DNA of 64,000 nucleotides from Thiothrix subterranea (GTDB lineage Bacteria > Pseudomonadota > Gammaproteobacteria > Thiotrichales > Thiotrichaceae): the NCBI RefSeq assembly GCF_030930995.1, contig NZ_CP133217.1:3214001-3278000 (forward strand), given 5' to 3'. A program made the translations under genes and the position numbers. Below the pieces are notes generated by a model that was not told the origin of the DNA, did no database searches, and worked only from the letters and a program-made list of their open reading frames with translations. Below are positions 37,202-49,395 of the stretch, in pieces (position 1 is the first letter of the stretch; each line of letters starts with the position of its first letter).

Positions 37202-37656
37202 GACTGCGTTTTATCAATCAAAGAATGTTTATGTGGCTGGTGTGGTTTCGTGACAGCCTGCTGTGGCTGCGCACGGGTTATTTCCGCAAGCTTTACGGCA
37301 TGAATATTGCGCCGGATGTGCGAATTTCGTTTAAAGCCCGCTTGGATAAGACCAATCCACGCTGCATTGAAATCGGCGAAAAAACTTACATCGCGTTTGA
37401 CAGCATCATTTTGGCACACGACTACGCAACCCGACGGCATGGTGGACAATTCGATCAGAAAACGCGCATTGGGGCTAACTGTTTCATCGGTTGTGGTGCT
37501 ATAATTTTACCCGGCGTGACCATCGGTGATCAAGTGATTGTCGGTGCAGGCAGTGTTGTCACCAAAGACGTGCCAGCGCATTCGATTGTGGCGGGTAATC
37601 CCGCAAAAGTCGTGCGGTCGGGGATTCAAACCATTGCTTACGGGAGATTAGCATGA
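37198..37656 (+). CDS. WcaF-like hexapeptide acetyltransferase
   Basis: 152 residues. The left-handed beta-helix C-terminal half has TRIGANCFIGCGAIILPGVT, then GDQVIVGAGSVVTKDVPAHS and IVAGNPAKVV, the standard ending of sugar O-acetyltransferases. It probably acetylates the repeat unit. ATGA overlaps at both ends. Confidence 0.9.
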   Translation: MRLRFINQRMFMWLVWFRDSLLWLRTGYFRKLYGMNIAPDVRISFKARLDKTNPRCIEIGEKTYIAFDSIILAHDYATRRHGGQFDQKTRIGANCFIGCGAIILPGVTIGDQVIVGAGSVVTKDVPAHSIVAGNPAKVVRSGIQTIAYGRLA

Positions 37657-38582
37657 CGGCAAATGCAGAAATCAGCGTTATTCTGGTTTCTTACAATACG
37701 TCCGGTTACATTCGCCGCGCATTGGAATCACTGTTTCGCGAAACCCAACTGAGCAGGATTGAAGTCATTGTGGTTGACAATGCCTCCAGTGACGACTCGG
37801 TGAGCATGATTCGGCAATTTTTCCCGCAAGTCCTATTGATTGAATCGGGTGCTAATCTGGGATTCGCCGGTGGTGTGCAATTGGGTGCAGCACAGGCGCA
37901 CGGCAACTATTTGTTATTGCTGAACCCGGATACCGTCATCGTGAATGCGGCGGTGGATCGCTTGTTACGTTTCGCCAAACAATACCCTGACAGCGGCATT
38001 TGGAGTGGCGTTACCCTCAACAATGACATGAGTTTGAACACGCAACACGCTTGGAGCAAACCGAATCTGCGCGACCTGTTTTACAGCGCCGTGGGCTTGA
38101 GCAAGCTGTTTAGCAAAACGTGTTTATTCAATAATGCGAATTACGGTTGCTGGGAACGCGATACGATTAAGGATGTGGATATTGTGTCTGGTTGCTTCTT
38201 CCTCACCACGCGAGAATTGTGGGACAAACTCGGCGGCTTGGATGCCAGTTTCTTTATGTACGCCGAAGAAGCCGATTATTGCTTGCGAGCCAAAGCCTTA
38301 GGCCATCAGCCCATTGTGACCCCGGATGCTCGGATTATTCACCACGGTGGTGTCAGCCACAGCCATTTTTCAGGCAAACAAATCAAGTTACTCAAAGGCA
38401 AAGTGGAATTGTTTAACCGCCATGTCGTGGCTTGGCAGCGCCCCGCTTATAAAGCGCTACTGTATTGGTATGTGCTGAATAAATACCTGCTACACACCCT
38501 CTTCAAACCGAAATCGGAACAACGGCGTGAATGGCAGACGATATTTGCCAACCGTGCCGACTGGTTGCAGGGGTATCGTTGA
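37653..38582 (+). CDS. Family 2 glycosyltransferase (rhamnosyltransferase-like)
   Basis: 309 residues. GT-A fold start ISVILVSYNTSGYIRRALES, then VIVVDNASSDDSV, NLGFAGGVQLG, LLLNPDTVI (DxD-like) and GCFFLTTRELWDKLGGLDAS with YAEEADYCLRAKALG. Resembles WbbL-type rhamnosyltransferases, which fits the dTDP-rhamnose genes upstream. Confidence 0.9.
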   Translation: MTANAEISVILVSYNTSGYIRRALESLFRETQLSRIEVIVVDNASSDDSVSMIRQFFPQVLLIESGANLGFAGGVQLGAAQAHGNYLLLLNPDTVIVNAAVDRLLRFAKQYPDSGIWSGVTLNNDMSLNTQHAWSKPNLRDLFYSAVGLSKLFSKTCLFNNANYGCWERDTIKDVDIVSGCFFLTTRELWDKLGGLDASFFMYAEEADYCLRAKALGHQPIVTPDARIIHHGGVSHSHFSGKQIKLLKGKVELFNRHVVAWQRPAYKALLYWYVLNKYLLHTLFKPKSEQRREWQTIFANRADWLQGYR

Positions 38583-39406
38583 TGGCGAGTGTGATTGTAC
38601 CCGCACACAATGAAGCCAGCGTGATTCGTCGCTGCTTGGATAGCCTCAGCGCTCAAGCAGGTTTGGATACTCTGATTGTGGCTTGCAATGGCTGCACGGA
38701 TAATACCGCAGAGATTGTACGCAATGAATACCCGCACGCCATCTGCCTCGACATCGCTAAACCGTCTAAAGTCAATGCATTGAATGAAGCCGAAAAACAC
38801 GTCACGAGCTGGCCGGTGTTTTATATTGATGCCGATACGCGCTTATCGCCTAACGCAATTCAGACCATTATTGCGGCAATGGCAAACGGCAGTCCCTTGT
38901 TAGCAGCACCCGAACCGCTAATTGATACCTCGCAATCTTCTTGGGTAGTACAGCAGTATTACCGGCTGTGGTTGCAACTTCCCTATATTCGTGAAGGGGT
39001 GGTGGCCACCTGTAGTTACGTCATTAGTCAGGCAGGGCGTGAGCGTTTTCAACAATTTCCTGACATTATTAACGATGACGGTTTTGTGCGCTGTCAATTT
39101 GATGCGCAGGAACGTCACAATATTGCTGACACCCAAATATTTATTAACGCCCCGCGAAACCTGAGTTCTTTGATAAAGATTAAAACTCGCGCTCGTCTGG
39201 GAAACATGCAATTAGCGGCGGCTCAGCTTTGCACGAAAACCGATAAAAAAGCGTACTCCAGCATCTTACTCGACAAACTGATGAGTCGGGATGCCGTAGC
39301 CGCTGTGGTCTACCTGTTAATTGCAAGTTTCATTCGCTGGCGGGCTGCGCGGCAATACCACCACTTGCAAACCTATACGTGGGAAAAAGATCAATCTTCA
39401 CGCTAA
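38582..39406 (+). CDS. Family 2 glycosyltransferase
   Basis: 274 residues from the ATG at 38582, overlapping the previous stop. SVIVPAHNEASVIRRCLDSL, then DTLIVACNGCTDNTAEI and VFYIDADTRLSP (DxD) give the GT-A fold. A C-terminal hydrophobic stretch (DAVAAVVYLLIASFIRW, about 240-256) may attach it to the membrane. It is the last gene of the overlapping 12-gene run. Confidence 0.9.
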   Translation: MASVIVPAHNEASVIRRCLDSLSAQAGLDTLIVACNGCTDNTAEIVRNEYPHAICLDIAKPSKVNALNEAEKHVTSWPVFYIDADTRLSPNAIQTIIAAMANGSPLLAAPEPLIDTSQSSWVVQQYYRLWLQLPYIREGVVATCSYVISQAGRERFQQFPDIINDDGFVRCQFDAQERHNIADTQIFINAPRNLSSLIKIKTRARLGNMQLAAAQLCTKTDKKAYSSILLDKLMSRDAVAAVVYLLIASFIRWRAARQYHHLQTYTWEKDQSSR

Positions 39407-39694
39407 AAAATGTGCCGTTTGTATTTTTTTTACGACAAAAATCCAAACATAGGCTATATTAGGAAACAGTTTTGGCAACTACCGAGTGTCTTAAAAAGTT
39501 GCCCGTTGGCGGAGTATTTATTTGTATAACAAACAGATAATGCTTTATCGTCATTACATTATGATACTTGTCACAACAAGTTGACGTGTGGTTTTTTTGC
39601 ATCACATTTCAGCGAGGTTAGAACAAGTTTGCTTATTGACAATAAACTCCATAATGGCTTGTTGGCGCAGCCATTGTCAGAGGATAACGGTTGA
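39407..39694 (+). promoter_or_regulatory. 288-bp non-coding gap before the second half of the polysaccharide locus
   Basis: No gene fits. An inverted repeat ACTTG-TCACAA-CAAGT lies at 39566-39581 and overlaps TTGACG (39581-39586), a possible -35 element; a -10 box at the right distance is weak (ACATTT). The gap breaks the otherwise overlapping gene run, so a separate promoter for the phosphoglycosyltransferase gene is likely. Confidence 0.4.
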
Positions 39695-41095
39695 ATGGAA
39701 CATTTGAAGGTAAACAACAAAATCAGTGCTGAACTGATCTATCGCAGTACAGATACGCTGATTATTTTGGGTATTTTGCTCCTAGCTTCTTTGCATTCCA
39801 GTACTTACAACATCCAAGGCTATCTGATTATCGGCTTGGCTGCTTCTCTGCTGTTTGGTCTCATTGGTCGATTCACCGACATTTATACCTCATGGAGCGG
39901 ACGACCCTTCTTCCGCGATGAAGTCATCCGCCTTATTGTGACCTGGTTAGTCACCTTTTTGTTCCTCATTTTTATTATTTTTGTCGTAAAAACTTCTGAA
40001 GACTATTCACGCTTTGTGTTGATAAGCTGGTTATTCGTCACCCCGGTTCTATTAATCAGCAGCCGCTATGCCTTGCGCATCTTGCAAGCTTCACTCAAGC
40101 GTATCGGTCTTAACAATCATAGCATCGCGATTGCAGGCATCACCAAACAAGGCTTGCACTTTGCTCAGATGATTGACAGCCAACCCCACGCTGGATTTCA
40201 AATTGCGGGATTTTACCATCTGGAAGACGATGGCCCTGAGCTAGAACTTCCTCGGCACTATGCCCGACTGGGTGATGCAAACGCCATGAAAGAGGCTGCT
40301 CGCACAGGCGAATGGGATCAAATTTACCTCGCGCCTTCCTCAGAACAATCCTTATTATCGAAACGGTTAATCAATGAACTGGCAGATACCATCACGCCAA
40401 TCCGTTTGATTCCCGACGACTTCACCAACACCCTACTACACAGCCGTTACATGGAAATTGCTGAAACCCCCATTCTACGCATTTACGACGCGCCGCTGTC
40501 TGCGCAACGTGCCTTCGTTAAGCGTCTCGAAGATTTATTTTTAGGCATGTTGATTTTACTATTGGTTTCTCCGTTGATGCTGGGAATCGCGCTGGCAATC
40601 AAACTGTCTTCACGGGGGCCGATTTTGTTTAAGCAGAGCCGCCACGGTTTACGCGGGGAAACGTTTCAGGTACTCAAATTTCGCACCATGACGGTTTGCG
40701 AGAATGGCAAACATATCAAACAAGCCACCCGTAACGATTGCCGCATTACCCGCGTTGGTGCATTCCTGCGCAAAACCTCACTGGATGAACTGCCGCAATT
40801 TTTCAATGTACTGCAAGGACATATGTCAATTGTTGGCCCACGCCCTCACGCGGTTGCACACAATGAAGAGTACCGCCAACTCATCCCCGGCTATATGCGT
40901 CGCCATTTAATGAAACCCGGCATCACTGGCTGGGCGCAGGTGAACGGCTGGCGCGGCGAAACCGATACCCTTTTCAAAATGGAAAAGCGGGTAGAACTCG
41001 ATATGGAATACATTCGTAGCTGGAGCTTGACACTGGATCTCAGAATCATTTTCGTCACTGCCTTCAAAACCTTGCACGATAAAAATGCTTATTAG
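39695..41095 (+). CDS. Undecaprenyl-phosphate sugar phosphotransferase (WcaJ-like initiating enzyme)
   Basis: 466 residues. Four N-terminal membrane helices, a central Rossmann-like segment ([18 protein letters not shown]), a fifth hydrophobic segment ([20 protein letters not shown]) and the catalytic C-terminal domain: [50 protein letters not shown] and [18 protein letters not shown]. It loads the first sugar phosphate on the lipid carrier. Confidence 0.95.
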   Translation: MEHLKVNNKISAELIYRSTDTLIILGILLLASLHSSTYNIQGYLIIGLAASLLFGLIGRFTDIYTSWSGRPFFRDEVIRLIVTWLVTFLFLIFIIFVVKTSEDYSRFVLISWLFVTPVLLISSRYALRILQASLKRIGLNNHSIAIAGITKQGLHFAQMIDSQPHAGFQIAGFYHLEDDGPELELPRHYARLGDANAMKEAARTGEWDQIYLAPSSEQSLLSKRLINELADTITPIRLIPDDFTNTLLHSRYMEIAETPILRIYDAPLSAQRAFVKRLEDLFLGMLILLLVSPLMLGIALAIKLSSRGPILFKQSRHGLRGETFQVLKFRTMTVCENGKHIKQATRNDCRITRVGAFLRKTSLDELPQFFNVLQGHMSIVGPRPHAVAHNEEYRQLIPGYMRRHLMKPGITGWAQVNGWRGETDTLFKMEKRVELDMEYIRSWSLTLDLRIIFVTAFKTLHDKNAY

Positions 41096-41110
41096 CATCC
41101 GCACACATTC

Positions 41111-42199
41111 GTGAGAATCGAACAACTGACCTTCACCCGTTATGTCGCGGCACTAACGGTGGTGTTCTTTCACTATGGCATGACGGTGTTTCCTGCAAAT
41201 GTGCCGTGGGTAAATCCGGTATTGGCGGCGGGGCCGATTGCAGTCAGTTATTTTTACGTGCTTTCCGGCTTCATTATGGCGATTGCGTATTATCGACCTG
41301 AGCAGCCGCAACAAGCCTTTGCTACGCGGCGTTATTGGTGGGCGCGAATCGCTCGAATTTACCCCGTTTACTTATTAGCGCTATTGCTGATGATAGCGGC
41401 GAAATACCAAACGGTGGGCAGTGAACCGTTAACGGTCGCGCTGAGTGTCAGCATGTTGCAGGCATGGATACCGGGCTACCCCATCACCCTGAATACGCCC
41501 GGCTGGTCATTATCCGTAGAAGCTTTTTTCTACTTATGTTTCCCGCTATTGATTCTGTTGGTGAAACGCTACCCTTTGAGTAATCTCACCCTAGCAGCCG
41601 GAATATTATGGCTAGTAACGCAGCTTGGGCATGGCATCTTGCTCAACACAGAAGCTTATGCGCCACGTGGACTGTTACATGATTTTATTTTTTATAACCC
41701 GCTAATGCACTTGAATACATTCATGATTGGCTTTATCGCTGGTGCATGGCTGCGAACAGGTCGCCTAAACCGTTTCAGTGCGCCGCTTATCAATATCAGT
41801 GGCTTACTATTGGTTTCCGTGCTGATTATCGGCTTGCTGATTAGCCGCAAAACGCTGATTGATGCCAGTGGGATTGCGTTTGACTACACTAATGGACTGA
41901 TTGCGCCGTTATTTTTGCTATTCATTGTGCTGCTGGCACTCAATACCGGCAAAATCAGCCAATGTTTACAGCATAAATGGCTGGTATTGCTCGGTGAAGC
42001 CAGTTTTTCACTGTATATTCTGCAAAAGCCGCTGCATGGCATCTATGAAAAACTCATGCCCATTGCAATAAATCCGCACGGAGCACTGCACTTCTACGTA
42101 TTTGTCGTGCTATTAACCATTAGTGCCTTATGCTCCTATTGGTTTTTTGAAGCACCCGCACGCCGCTGGCTCAACAACTTTGTTAACCGTACCCCCTAA
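41111..42199 (+). CDS. Acyltransferase-3 family membrane protein
   Basis: 362 residues, GTG start at 41111. About ten membrane helices; N-terminal IEQLTFTRYVAALTVVFFHY with the catalytic-type histidine, then GPIAVSYFYVLSGFIMAIAY and PGWSLSVEAFFYLCFP, all characteristic of the OafA/acyltransferase-3 family. It probably decorates the exported polysaccharide with an acyl group. Confidence 0.92.
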   Translation: MRIEQLTFTRYVAALTVVFFHYGMTVFPANVPWVNPVLAAGPIAVSYFYVLSGFIMAIAYYRPEQPQQAFATRRYWWARIARIYPVYLLALLLMIAAKYQTVGSEPLTVALSVSMLQAWIPGYPITLNTPGWSLSVEAFFYLCFPLLILLVKRYPLSNLTLAAGILWLVTQLGHGILLNTEAYAPRGLLHDFIFYNPLMHLNTFMIGFIAGAWLRTGRLNRFSAPLINISGLLLVSVLIIGLLISRKTLIDASGIAFDYTNGLIAPLFLLFIVLLALNTGKISQCLQHKWLVLLGEASFSLYILQKPLHGIYEKLMPIAINPHGALHFYVFVVLLTISALCSYWFFEAPARRWLNNFVNRTP

Positions 42200-42253
42200 G
42201 AGTTGCTACAATCGGGCGCTATATTTCAACTTGGCCGACAGACCATTCATACC

Positions 42254-44263
42254 ATGCGAAACGAACAGTACAATAACCAAACCAGCCAAACTCAGCGTGC
42301 TTATGCCTCTGACGTATTCAAGAAATCGGATACACTGAATTTACGTGAATTCGGGCGCACCTTAGTGCGGCGCAAGCGCATGATTCTATTAATTATAGCA
42401 ATCACCCTGCTATTAACATTATTGTTTACTCTGTTCAGCAAACCATTATACCGAGCTACCGCCACTTTACACATTGAACGTGAATCCAGCAAAGTGGTCG
42501 ACTTCGACACGACGCGGGGTTCTGACGATATTCGTGATACCCGCGACTTTTACCAAACACAGTTTGAACTGATTCGCAGCCGTGGTTTAGCCACGCAAGT
42601 CATTAAAGATCTTAACTTAGCAGAAGAACTGTCCAGCACGTCGCTCATTGGACAAATCAAAGCACAGTTTAGTCAGCCGAGTACGGATAACCCAAACGCG
42701 GCACTTGAAGATTTATTCTTAGACAATTTAAGCATCGAACCTGTCAAAAACTCGCGCTTGGTAGCGGTTAGCTATGTCTCGCCTGACCCTGTTCAAGCCG
42801 CTGAAATTGCTAATGCAGTGGTGGATACATTCAAAACAATCAATGGCACGCGGCGTTTGGATAGTACGATGGCTATTTCCTCGAAGCTAAAGGCAACGGT
42901 TGATGCTCTCAAAGCGCAGATGGATACGGCAGAAGAAGCCTTACAGACACACATGCGTAAACACAATATATCCGAGCAAGACGGCATCGTTTCCACTCCC
43001 ACACTGAAGGCGCTGGAACAGCGTAATGATGAATTAAGCCGGATACGCCAGCAACGCACGGATCAAGAAAGCCAAAATGCCACTCTCACGGACGATAAAC
43101 GTCAGTTGAATCTCGAAGCATTAGATGCGCTTAAACGCGAAGAATCCGCTTTGGTTACAGAAATAGATACAACCAAACAAACACAAGATGAAATTATCAA
43201 CACGTATCGTACCCTCCAGCAAGAATTCTTCGACCAAAAAGAACGCTATAAACCCCTGAAGAAGCGCTTAGGAGAAGTCAGTATTGCCGGAAGTTTATTC
43301 ACCGACAATATTGCAGTCATTGATAAAGCAGAAGTTCCGTCGAGAAAATTCAAACCGAATTTATCAACCAATCTGCTGTTTGGTAGCCTATTGGGATTAT
43401 TGTTAGGCATGTCAGCGGCCTTCATGCGCGAATTTTTGGATGATACGGTCAAAGATATTAATGAACTGGAACGCACGACCCAACTCCCCGTGCTCGCGGT
43501 CATGGCAGAAACCACTGATATTAACAGCCGCCAATTGGCAACCGCCACCATTAGCAAACCACGTTCCGCGATTGCTGAAGCGTTCCGTTCGCTGCGCACC
43601 AGTTTACGTCTCACGCACCAAGGCGCTGAAACTCCGGTCATTGTCATCACCAGCGCCAGCCCCGATGAAGGCAAAACCACCACTGCCAGCAATTTAGCCT
43701 GCGCTTATGCTTCAGCGGGGAATCGCGTCCTGCTGATAGATGCCGATATGCGCAACCCTTCACTGCACAAAACGCTAGGGATTCACGCCAAGCATGGGTT
43801 GTCAAACTATTTATCCGGGGCATTGAACAGCCGTGACCTGATTCAAATCACGGACATCCCGAACTTATATTTATTAACGGCAGGAAGCTTGCCCGATGAT
43901 CCTGCCGAATTGCTGTCTTCACCCCACATGCGCGTGTTACTCGACAGTGCCAAACAAGATTTCGATCAAATCATTGTGGATAGCCCACCGGTATTAGGGC
44001 TGGCTGACGCCTTGATTCTCGCCTCGCAATCTTCTGCCACGTTACTCACCGTTTGTGCCGAGCATACTCGCATGGCGATCCTGCAAAATGCGCTAACCCG
44101 TTTACGCCGTGCCCAAGCACCGCTGGCGGGCATATTGTTGAATCGTGTCGATTTGAATAACGGTTATGGCGAAGATTACGGCGGTTACGTTTACCAAGCA
44201 GACGTACAACGCGCCAAACCCACTGCCGTGAGTAAATGGCTAAGCGCTTTGAAAAAACTCTAA
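42254..44263 (+). CDS. Wzc-like polysaccharide co-polymerase and tyrosine kinase
   Basis: 669 residues from the ATG at 42254 (MRNEQYNN); the frame is open from 42203. A Wzz domain flanked by two membrane helices (about 45-65 and 375-395) with a coiled coil between (about 220-330), then a BY-kinase domain with Walker A SASPDEGKTTTASNLA, VLLIDADMRNPSL (Walker A') and IIVDSPPVLGL (Walker B). The C-terminus has a tyrosine cluster, GYGEDYGGYVYQ, the usual autophosphorylation tail. It controls chain length and export. No Wza gene is in the window. Confidence 0.93.
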   Translation: MRNEQYNNQTSQTQRAYASDVFKKSDTLNLREFGRTLVRRKRMILLIIAITLLLTLLFTLFSKPLYRATATLHIERESSKVVDFDTTRGSDDIRDTRDFYQTQFELIRSRGLATQVIKDLNLAEELSSTSLIGQIKAQFSQPSTDNPNAALEDLFLDNLSIEPVKNSRLVAVSYVSPDPVQAAEIANAVVDTFKTINGTRRLDSTMAISSKLKATVDALKAQMDTAEEALQTHMRKHNISEQDGIVSTPTLKALEQRNDELSRIRQQRTDQESQNATLTDDKRQLNLEALDALKREESALVTEIDTTKQTQDEIINTYRTLQQEFFDQKERYKPLKKRLGEVSIAGSLFTDNIAVIDKAEVPSRKFKPNLSTNLLFGSLLGLLLGMSAAFMREFLDDTVKDINELERTTQLPVLAVMAETTDINSRQLATATISKPRSAIAEAFRSLRTSLRLTHQGAETPVIVITSASPDEGKTTTASNLACAYASAGNRVLLIDADMRNPSLHKTLGIHAKHGLSNYLSGALNSRDLIQITDIPNLYLLTAGSLPDDPAELLSSPHMRVLLDSAKQDFDQIIVDSPPVLGLADALILASQSSATLLTVCAEHTRMAILQNALTRLRRAQAPLAGILLNRVDLNNGYGEDYGGYVYQADVQRAKPTAVSKWLSALKKL

Positions 44264-44277
44264 TCAGGAAACACACC

Positions 44278-44736
44278 ATGTTCATTGCACTCGCTTTACA
44301 CGTTCTCGCCGTCGTCATCTGGGTAGGTGGCATGTTTTTCGCGTACATGGCATTGCGTCCAGTAGCCGCAATCGTGCTGGAACCACCGCAACGCCTCACC
44401 TTATGGAATGGCGTATTCGGGCGCTTTTTCCCGTGGGTTTGGGCAGCGATTATCGTTATTCTAGGGTCAGGTTACTGGATGCTCCTCGGACCATTCGGTG
44501 GTTTTGCGAATGCGCCGGTATTCGTTCACATCATGAATGGACTAGGGCTGGTAATGATGCTGATCTTCTTTCATGTGTATTTCGCGCCTTATCAAAAGTT
44601 ACGCAAAGCAGTTGCCGCCCAAAACTGGGCGGATGGCGGCAAAGCGTTAGCGCAAATTCGCGTATTGGTCGGCATTAACACACTGATTGGAATACTCACA
44701 ATTCTGATTGCATCAGGCGGAAAATACCTGCTGTGA
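44278..44736 (+). CDS. CopD-like four-helix membrane protein
   Basis: 152 residues from the ATG at 44278 (AGGA upstream). Four hydrophobic helices; the first, LALHVLAVVIWVGGMFFAYM, has the histidine and WVGGM pattern of CopD/DUF-type haem-binding-like membrane proteins, and a second histidine occurs in FVHIMNGLGLVMML. Related families are linked to copper handling or haem. Overlaps the next gene (GTGA). Confidence 0.8.
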   Translation: MFIALALHVLAVVIWVGGMFFAYMALRPVAAIVLEPPQRLTLWNGVFGRFFPWVWAAIIVILGSGYWMLLGPFGGFANAPVFVHIMNGLGLVMMLIFFHVYFAPYQKLRKAVAAQNWADGGKALAQIRVLVGINTLIGILTILIASGGKYLL

Positions 44737-45201
44737 ATGCGGTATTGCGGCTAGGCGATGTTGGGAAGGAAACTGTCACCGCCCTACTAGCGCGTTACGG
44801 TTTGCGCCTGAAACAGGTGGCGGATAACAACACCATTCCCGGCAGCTATTGGCACGAGGACGAAGCGGGCATTATTGGCTTGGATGTGTTGGTGCGGCAA
44901 GATACCCCGCTGCACTCCATCCTGCATGAAAGTTGTCACATTATCTGCATGGATGAAGCCCGCCGCGCCGTGTTACACACGGATGCCGGAGGCGAGTATG
45001 CGGAAGAGGACGCGGTTTGCTACCTGCAAATCCTGTTAGCCGATTGCATTCCCGATTTCGGGCGGGAGCGCATGTGGCAAGACATGGATGCTTGGGGTTA
45101 CACATTCCGTCTTGGCTCTGCACAACGCTGGTTTCAGGAAGATGCTGAGGATGCTTTTGAATGGCTGGTGCAACATAGATTATTGACCCCAAGTGGCGAG
45201 T

Positions 45202-45224
<23 letters not shown>
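44733..45224 (+). CDS. Conserved-looking hypothetical protein with HExxH motif
   Basis: 163 residues, GTG start overlapping the CopD-like stop. SILHESCHIICMDEARRAV has HExxH with acidic residues following, as in zinc peptidases; CYLQILLADCIP and AWGYTFRLGSAQRWFQED are further ordered segments. Peptidase activity is an inference from the motif only. No signal peptide. Convergent with the DUF1624 gene, whose 3' end overlaps it by 23 bp. Confidence 0.8.
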
Positions 45225-47021
<1,797 letters not shown>

Positions 47022-47032
47022 TCATAAGTCAA

Positions 47033-47527
47033 TTAAACGTGTAGGGACGCTTCGCCACGAGCAATGCCCATGCCGCCGGAGCGCACCACTTCAATAATGC
47101 GGTAATCTTTCAACGCATTCACGAACGCATCCAATTTACTGCGGTCGCCCGTCAACTCAATCGTGTAGGTTTTTTCGCTGACATCAATGATGTTGCCCCG
47201 GAAAATATCCGACAAGCGCTTGACCGCTTCACATGCCACGTGTTTATCCACGGCGACTTTGACGAACATTATCTCGCGTTCAATGTGCGCATACTGCGCC
47301 AGATCCATGACTTTCACCACATCAATCAACTTATTGAGTTGCTTAATGATTTGTTCCACGATTTCTTCGCTGCCGCGCGTCACCACGGTCAAACGCGACA
47401 AAGTGGCGTCATCGGTCGGTGCGACCGTCAGGGATTCAATATTGTAGCCACGCGCAGAGAATAATCCGGCAACACGCGACAACGCGCCCGCTTCATTCTC
47501 CATCAAAATGGAAATTACATGCCGCAT
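47033..47527 (-). CDS. ilvN: Acetolactate synthase small (regulatory) subunit
   Basis: 164 residues, usual for IlvH/IlvN. The N-terminal ACT domain SILMENEAGALSRVAGLFSA-RGYNIESLTV binds valine for feedback control. Starts 8 bp after the large-subunit gene ends. Confidence 0.97.
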   Translation of the reverse strand: MRHVISILMENEAGALSRVAGLFSARGYNIESLTVAPTDDATLSRLTVVTRGSEEIVEQIIKQLNKLIDVVKVMDLAQYAHIEREIMFVKVAVDKHVACEAVKRLSDIFRGNIIDVSEKTYTIELTGDRSKLDAFVNALKDYRIIEVVRSGGMGIARGEASLHV

Positions 47528-47535
47528 TTTGTCAC

Positions 47536-49236
47536 CTATACCAGAATCATTTCGTTTTGGCCTGCACCGGCAGGCACCATCGGGAATACATTGTTTTCAC
47601 GCTCGGTAATAAAATCCATGAAGACCAAACGGTCTTTCATCGCCAGCGCCTCTTTCAATGCACCTTCCACGTCACTTGCCTGTTCAATGCGCATCCCGAC
47701 ATGACCGTAGGCTTCCGCGAGTTTCACGAAATCGGGCAACGCTTCCATATAAGACATCGCGTAACGCTTCTGGTAGAAGAATTCCTGCCACTGACGCACC
47801 ATGCCGAGGTAGCCGTTGTTCAACGAAATAATCTTGATTGGCAAGTGATATTGCAAGCAAGTCGCCAGTTCCTGAATGCACATCTGGATACTGCCATCGC
47901 CGGTAATACAGCCAACGGTTTCCTCAGGGAACGCCATTTGCACGCCCATTGCGGCGGGCAACCCAAAGCCCATCGTGCCTAAACCACCGGAATTGATCCA
48001 ACGGTTCGGCTGGCTGAAGCGGTAGTATTGCGCTGCCCACATTTGGTGCTGACCCACGTCAGAACACACGTAAGCATCGCCATTGGTCGCTTCCCAGAAC
48101 TTTTGCACCACAAACTGTGCTTTGATCGCGGCATTCATATCCTGATTATATTTCAGGCAATCCGCACCGCGCCATTCCGCAATTTGCTTCCACCAATCAG
48201 CCAGTGCCGCCGCATCGGGGCGCTCAGCACGGCTACGGTATTCTTCCAGCATATCAATGATGACGCTTTTAACGTCGCCAACGATAGGCACGTCCACTTT
48301 AACGTTCTTGGAAATCGACGCGGGGTCAATGTCAACGTGGATAATTTTGGCATAAGGGCAGAATTTTTCGATATTGCCGGTCACACGGTCATCAAAACGT
48401 GCGCCAATCGCAATCACCAAGTCAGCATGGTGCATGGTGTTATTGGCTTCATACGTACCGTGCATCCCCAGCATACCGATGAATTGCTTATCCATTGACG
48501 GAAAGCCACCCAAACCCATCAGGGTATTGGTAATCGGAAAGCCCAACTCACGGGTCAACTCGGTCAATTGATGCGCCGCACCCGACAACACCACGCCACC
48601 GCCGGTATACAGCACTGGCTTTTTCGCTTCCAACATCAGGTCAATGGCACGGCGTACTTGACGCTTATTGCCTTTCACCGTGGGGTTGTAGGAACGCATG
48701 GTGATTTCTTTCGGGTAATGGAACTCACAACGTGCCGTAGTAATGTCCTTAGGAATATCCACCAATACCGGGCCGGGGCGACCCGTGCTGGCAATATAAA
48801 AGGCTTTCTTAATAGTCGTTGCCAGTTCTTTAACGTCTGTCACCAAGAAGTTGTGTTTGACGCATGGGCGGGTAATGCCCACGATGTCGACTTCCTGAAA
48901 CGCATCGTTGCCAATCAAATGGCGCGGCACTTGCCCGGTGAACACCACCATGGGCACAGAATCCATGTACGCATCCGCAATGCCCGTCACAGCATTGGTT
49001 GCCCCGGGGCCGGATGTTACCAGCGCCACTCCGGGTCTGTTAGTTGCTTTGGCATAGCCTTCGGCTGCATGGACAGCCCCTTGCTCGTGTCTTACCAGAA
49101 TGTGGTTGATTTTGTCGTGTTGCTTGTACAATTCATCGTACAAAAACAACACCGCTCCACCAGGATAACCAAAGATGGTATCAACCCCTTCTTCCTTAAG
49201 ACACTCGACGAATATCTCGGCACCGGTCAGTTCCAC
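47536..49236 (-). CDS. ilvB: Acetolactate synthase large (catalytic) subunit
   Basis: 566 residues from a GTG behind GGAG. ThDP-dependent enzyme: GYPGGAVLFLYDEL with the catalytic glutamate region LVRHEQGAVHAAEGYA, FAD-associated RFDDRVTG, and the ThDP motif GDGSIQMCIQELATCLQYHL ... NNGYLGMVRQWQ. First gene of ilvB-ilvN-ilvC, supplying valine/leucine/isoleucine and the pantothenate precursor. Confidence 0.97.
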   Translation of the reverse strand: MELTGAEIFVECLKEEGVDTIFGYPGGAVLFLYDELYKQHDKINHILVRHEQGAVHAAEGYAKATNRPGVALVTSGPGATNAVTGIADAYMDSVPMVVFTGQVPRHLIGNDAFQEVDIVGITRPCVKHNFLVTDVKELATTIKKAFYIASTGRPGPVLVDIPKDITTARCEFHYPKEITMRSYNPTVKGNKRQVRRAIDLMLEAKKPVLYTGGGVVLSGAAHQLTELTRELGFPITNTLMGLGGFPSMDKQFIGMLGMHGTYEANNTMHHADLVIAIGARFDDRVTGNIEKFCPYAKIIHVDIDPASISKNVKVDVPIVGDVKSVIIDMLEEYRSRAERPDAAALADWWKQIAEWRGADCLKYNQDMNAAIKAQFVVQKFWEATNGDAYVCSDVGQHQMWAAQYYRFSQPNRWINSGGLGTMGFGLPAAMGVQMAFPEETVGCITGDGSIQMCIQELATCLQYHLPIKIISLNNGYLGMVRQWQEFFYQKRYAMSYMEALPDFVKLAEAYGHVGMRIEQASDVEGALKEALAMKDRLVFMDFITERENNVFPMVPAGAGQNEMILV

Positions 49237-49356
49237 AGTTCACTCCGTAAATCGCATGGGCGAAGGAAAAGACTCGCATCATAATACGAATGCATGGGGG
49301 ATTACACCCCAAAAAGTGTGCGAGTATTGATTTTTTCAGGCTAAAAGCGGCGGGCA

Positions 49357-49387
49357 TAAAAAAGCCACGTTGCGTGACGTGGCTTTT
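49357..49387. terminator. Intrinsic terminator next to the tRNA-Met fragment
   Basis: AAAAAGCCACG and CGTGGCTTTT form a stem of about ten pairs with T-runs on both strands. It sits 9 bp beyond the 3' end of the tRNA-Met fragment, so it was the tRNA gene's terminator on the minus strand. Confidence 0.75.
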
Positions 49388-49395
49388 GGAATTCT

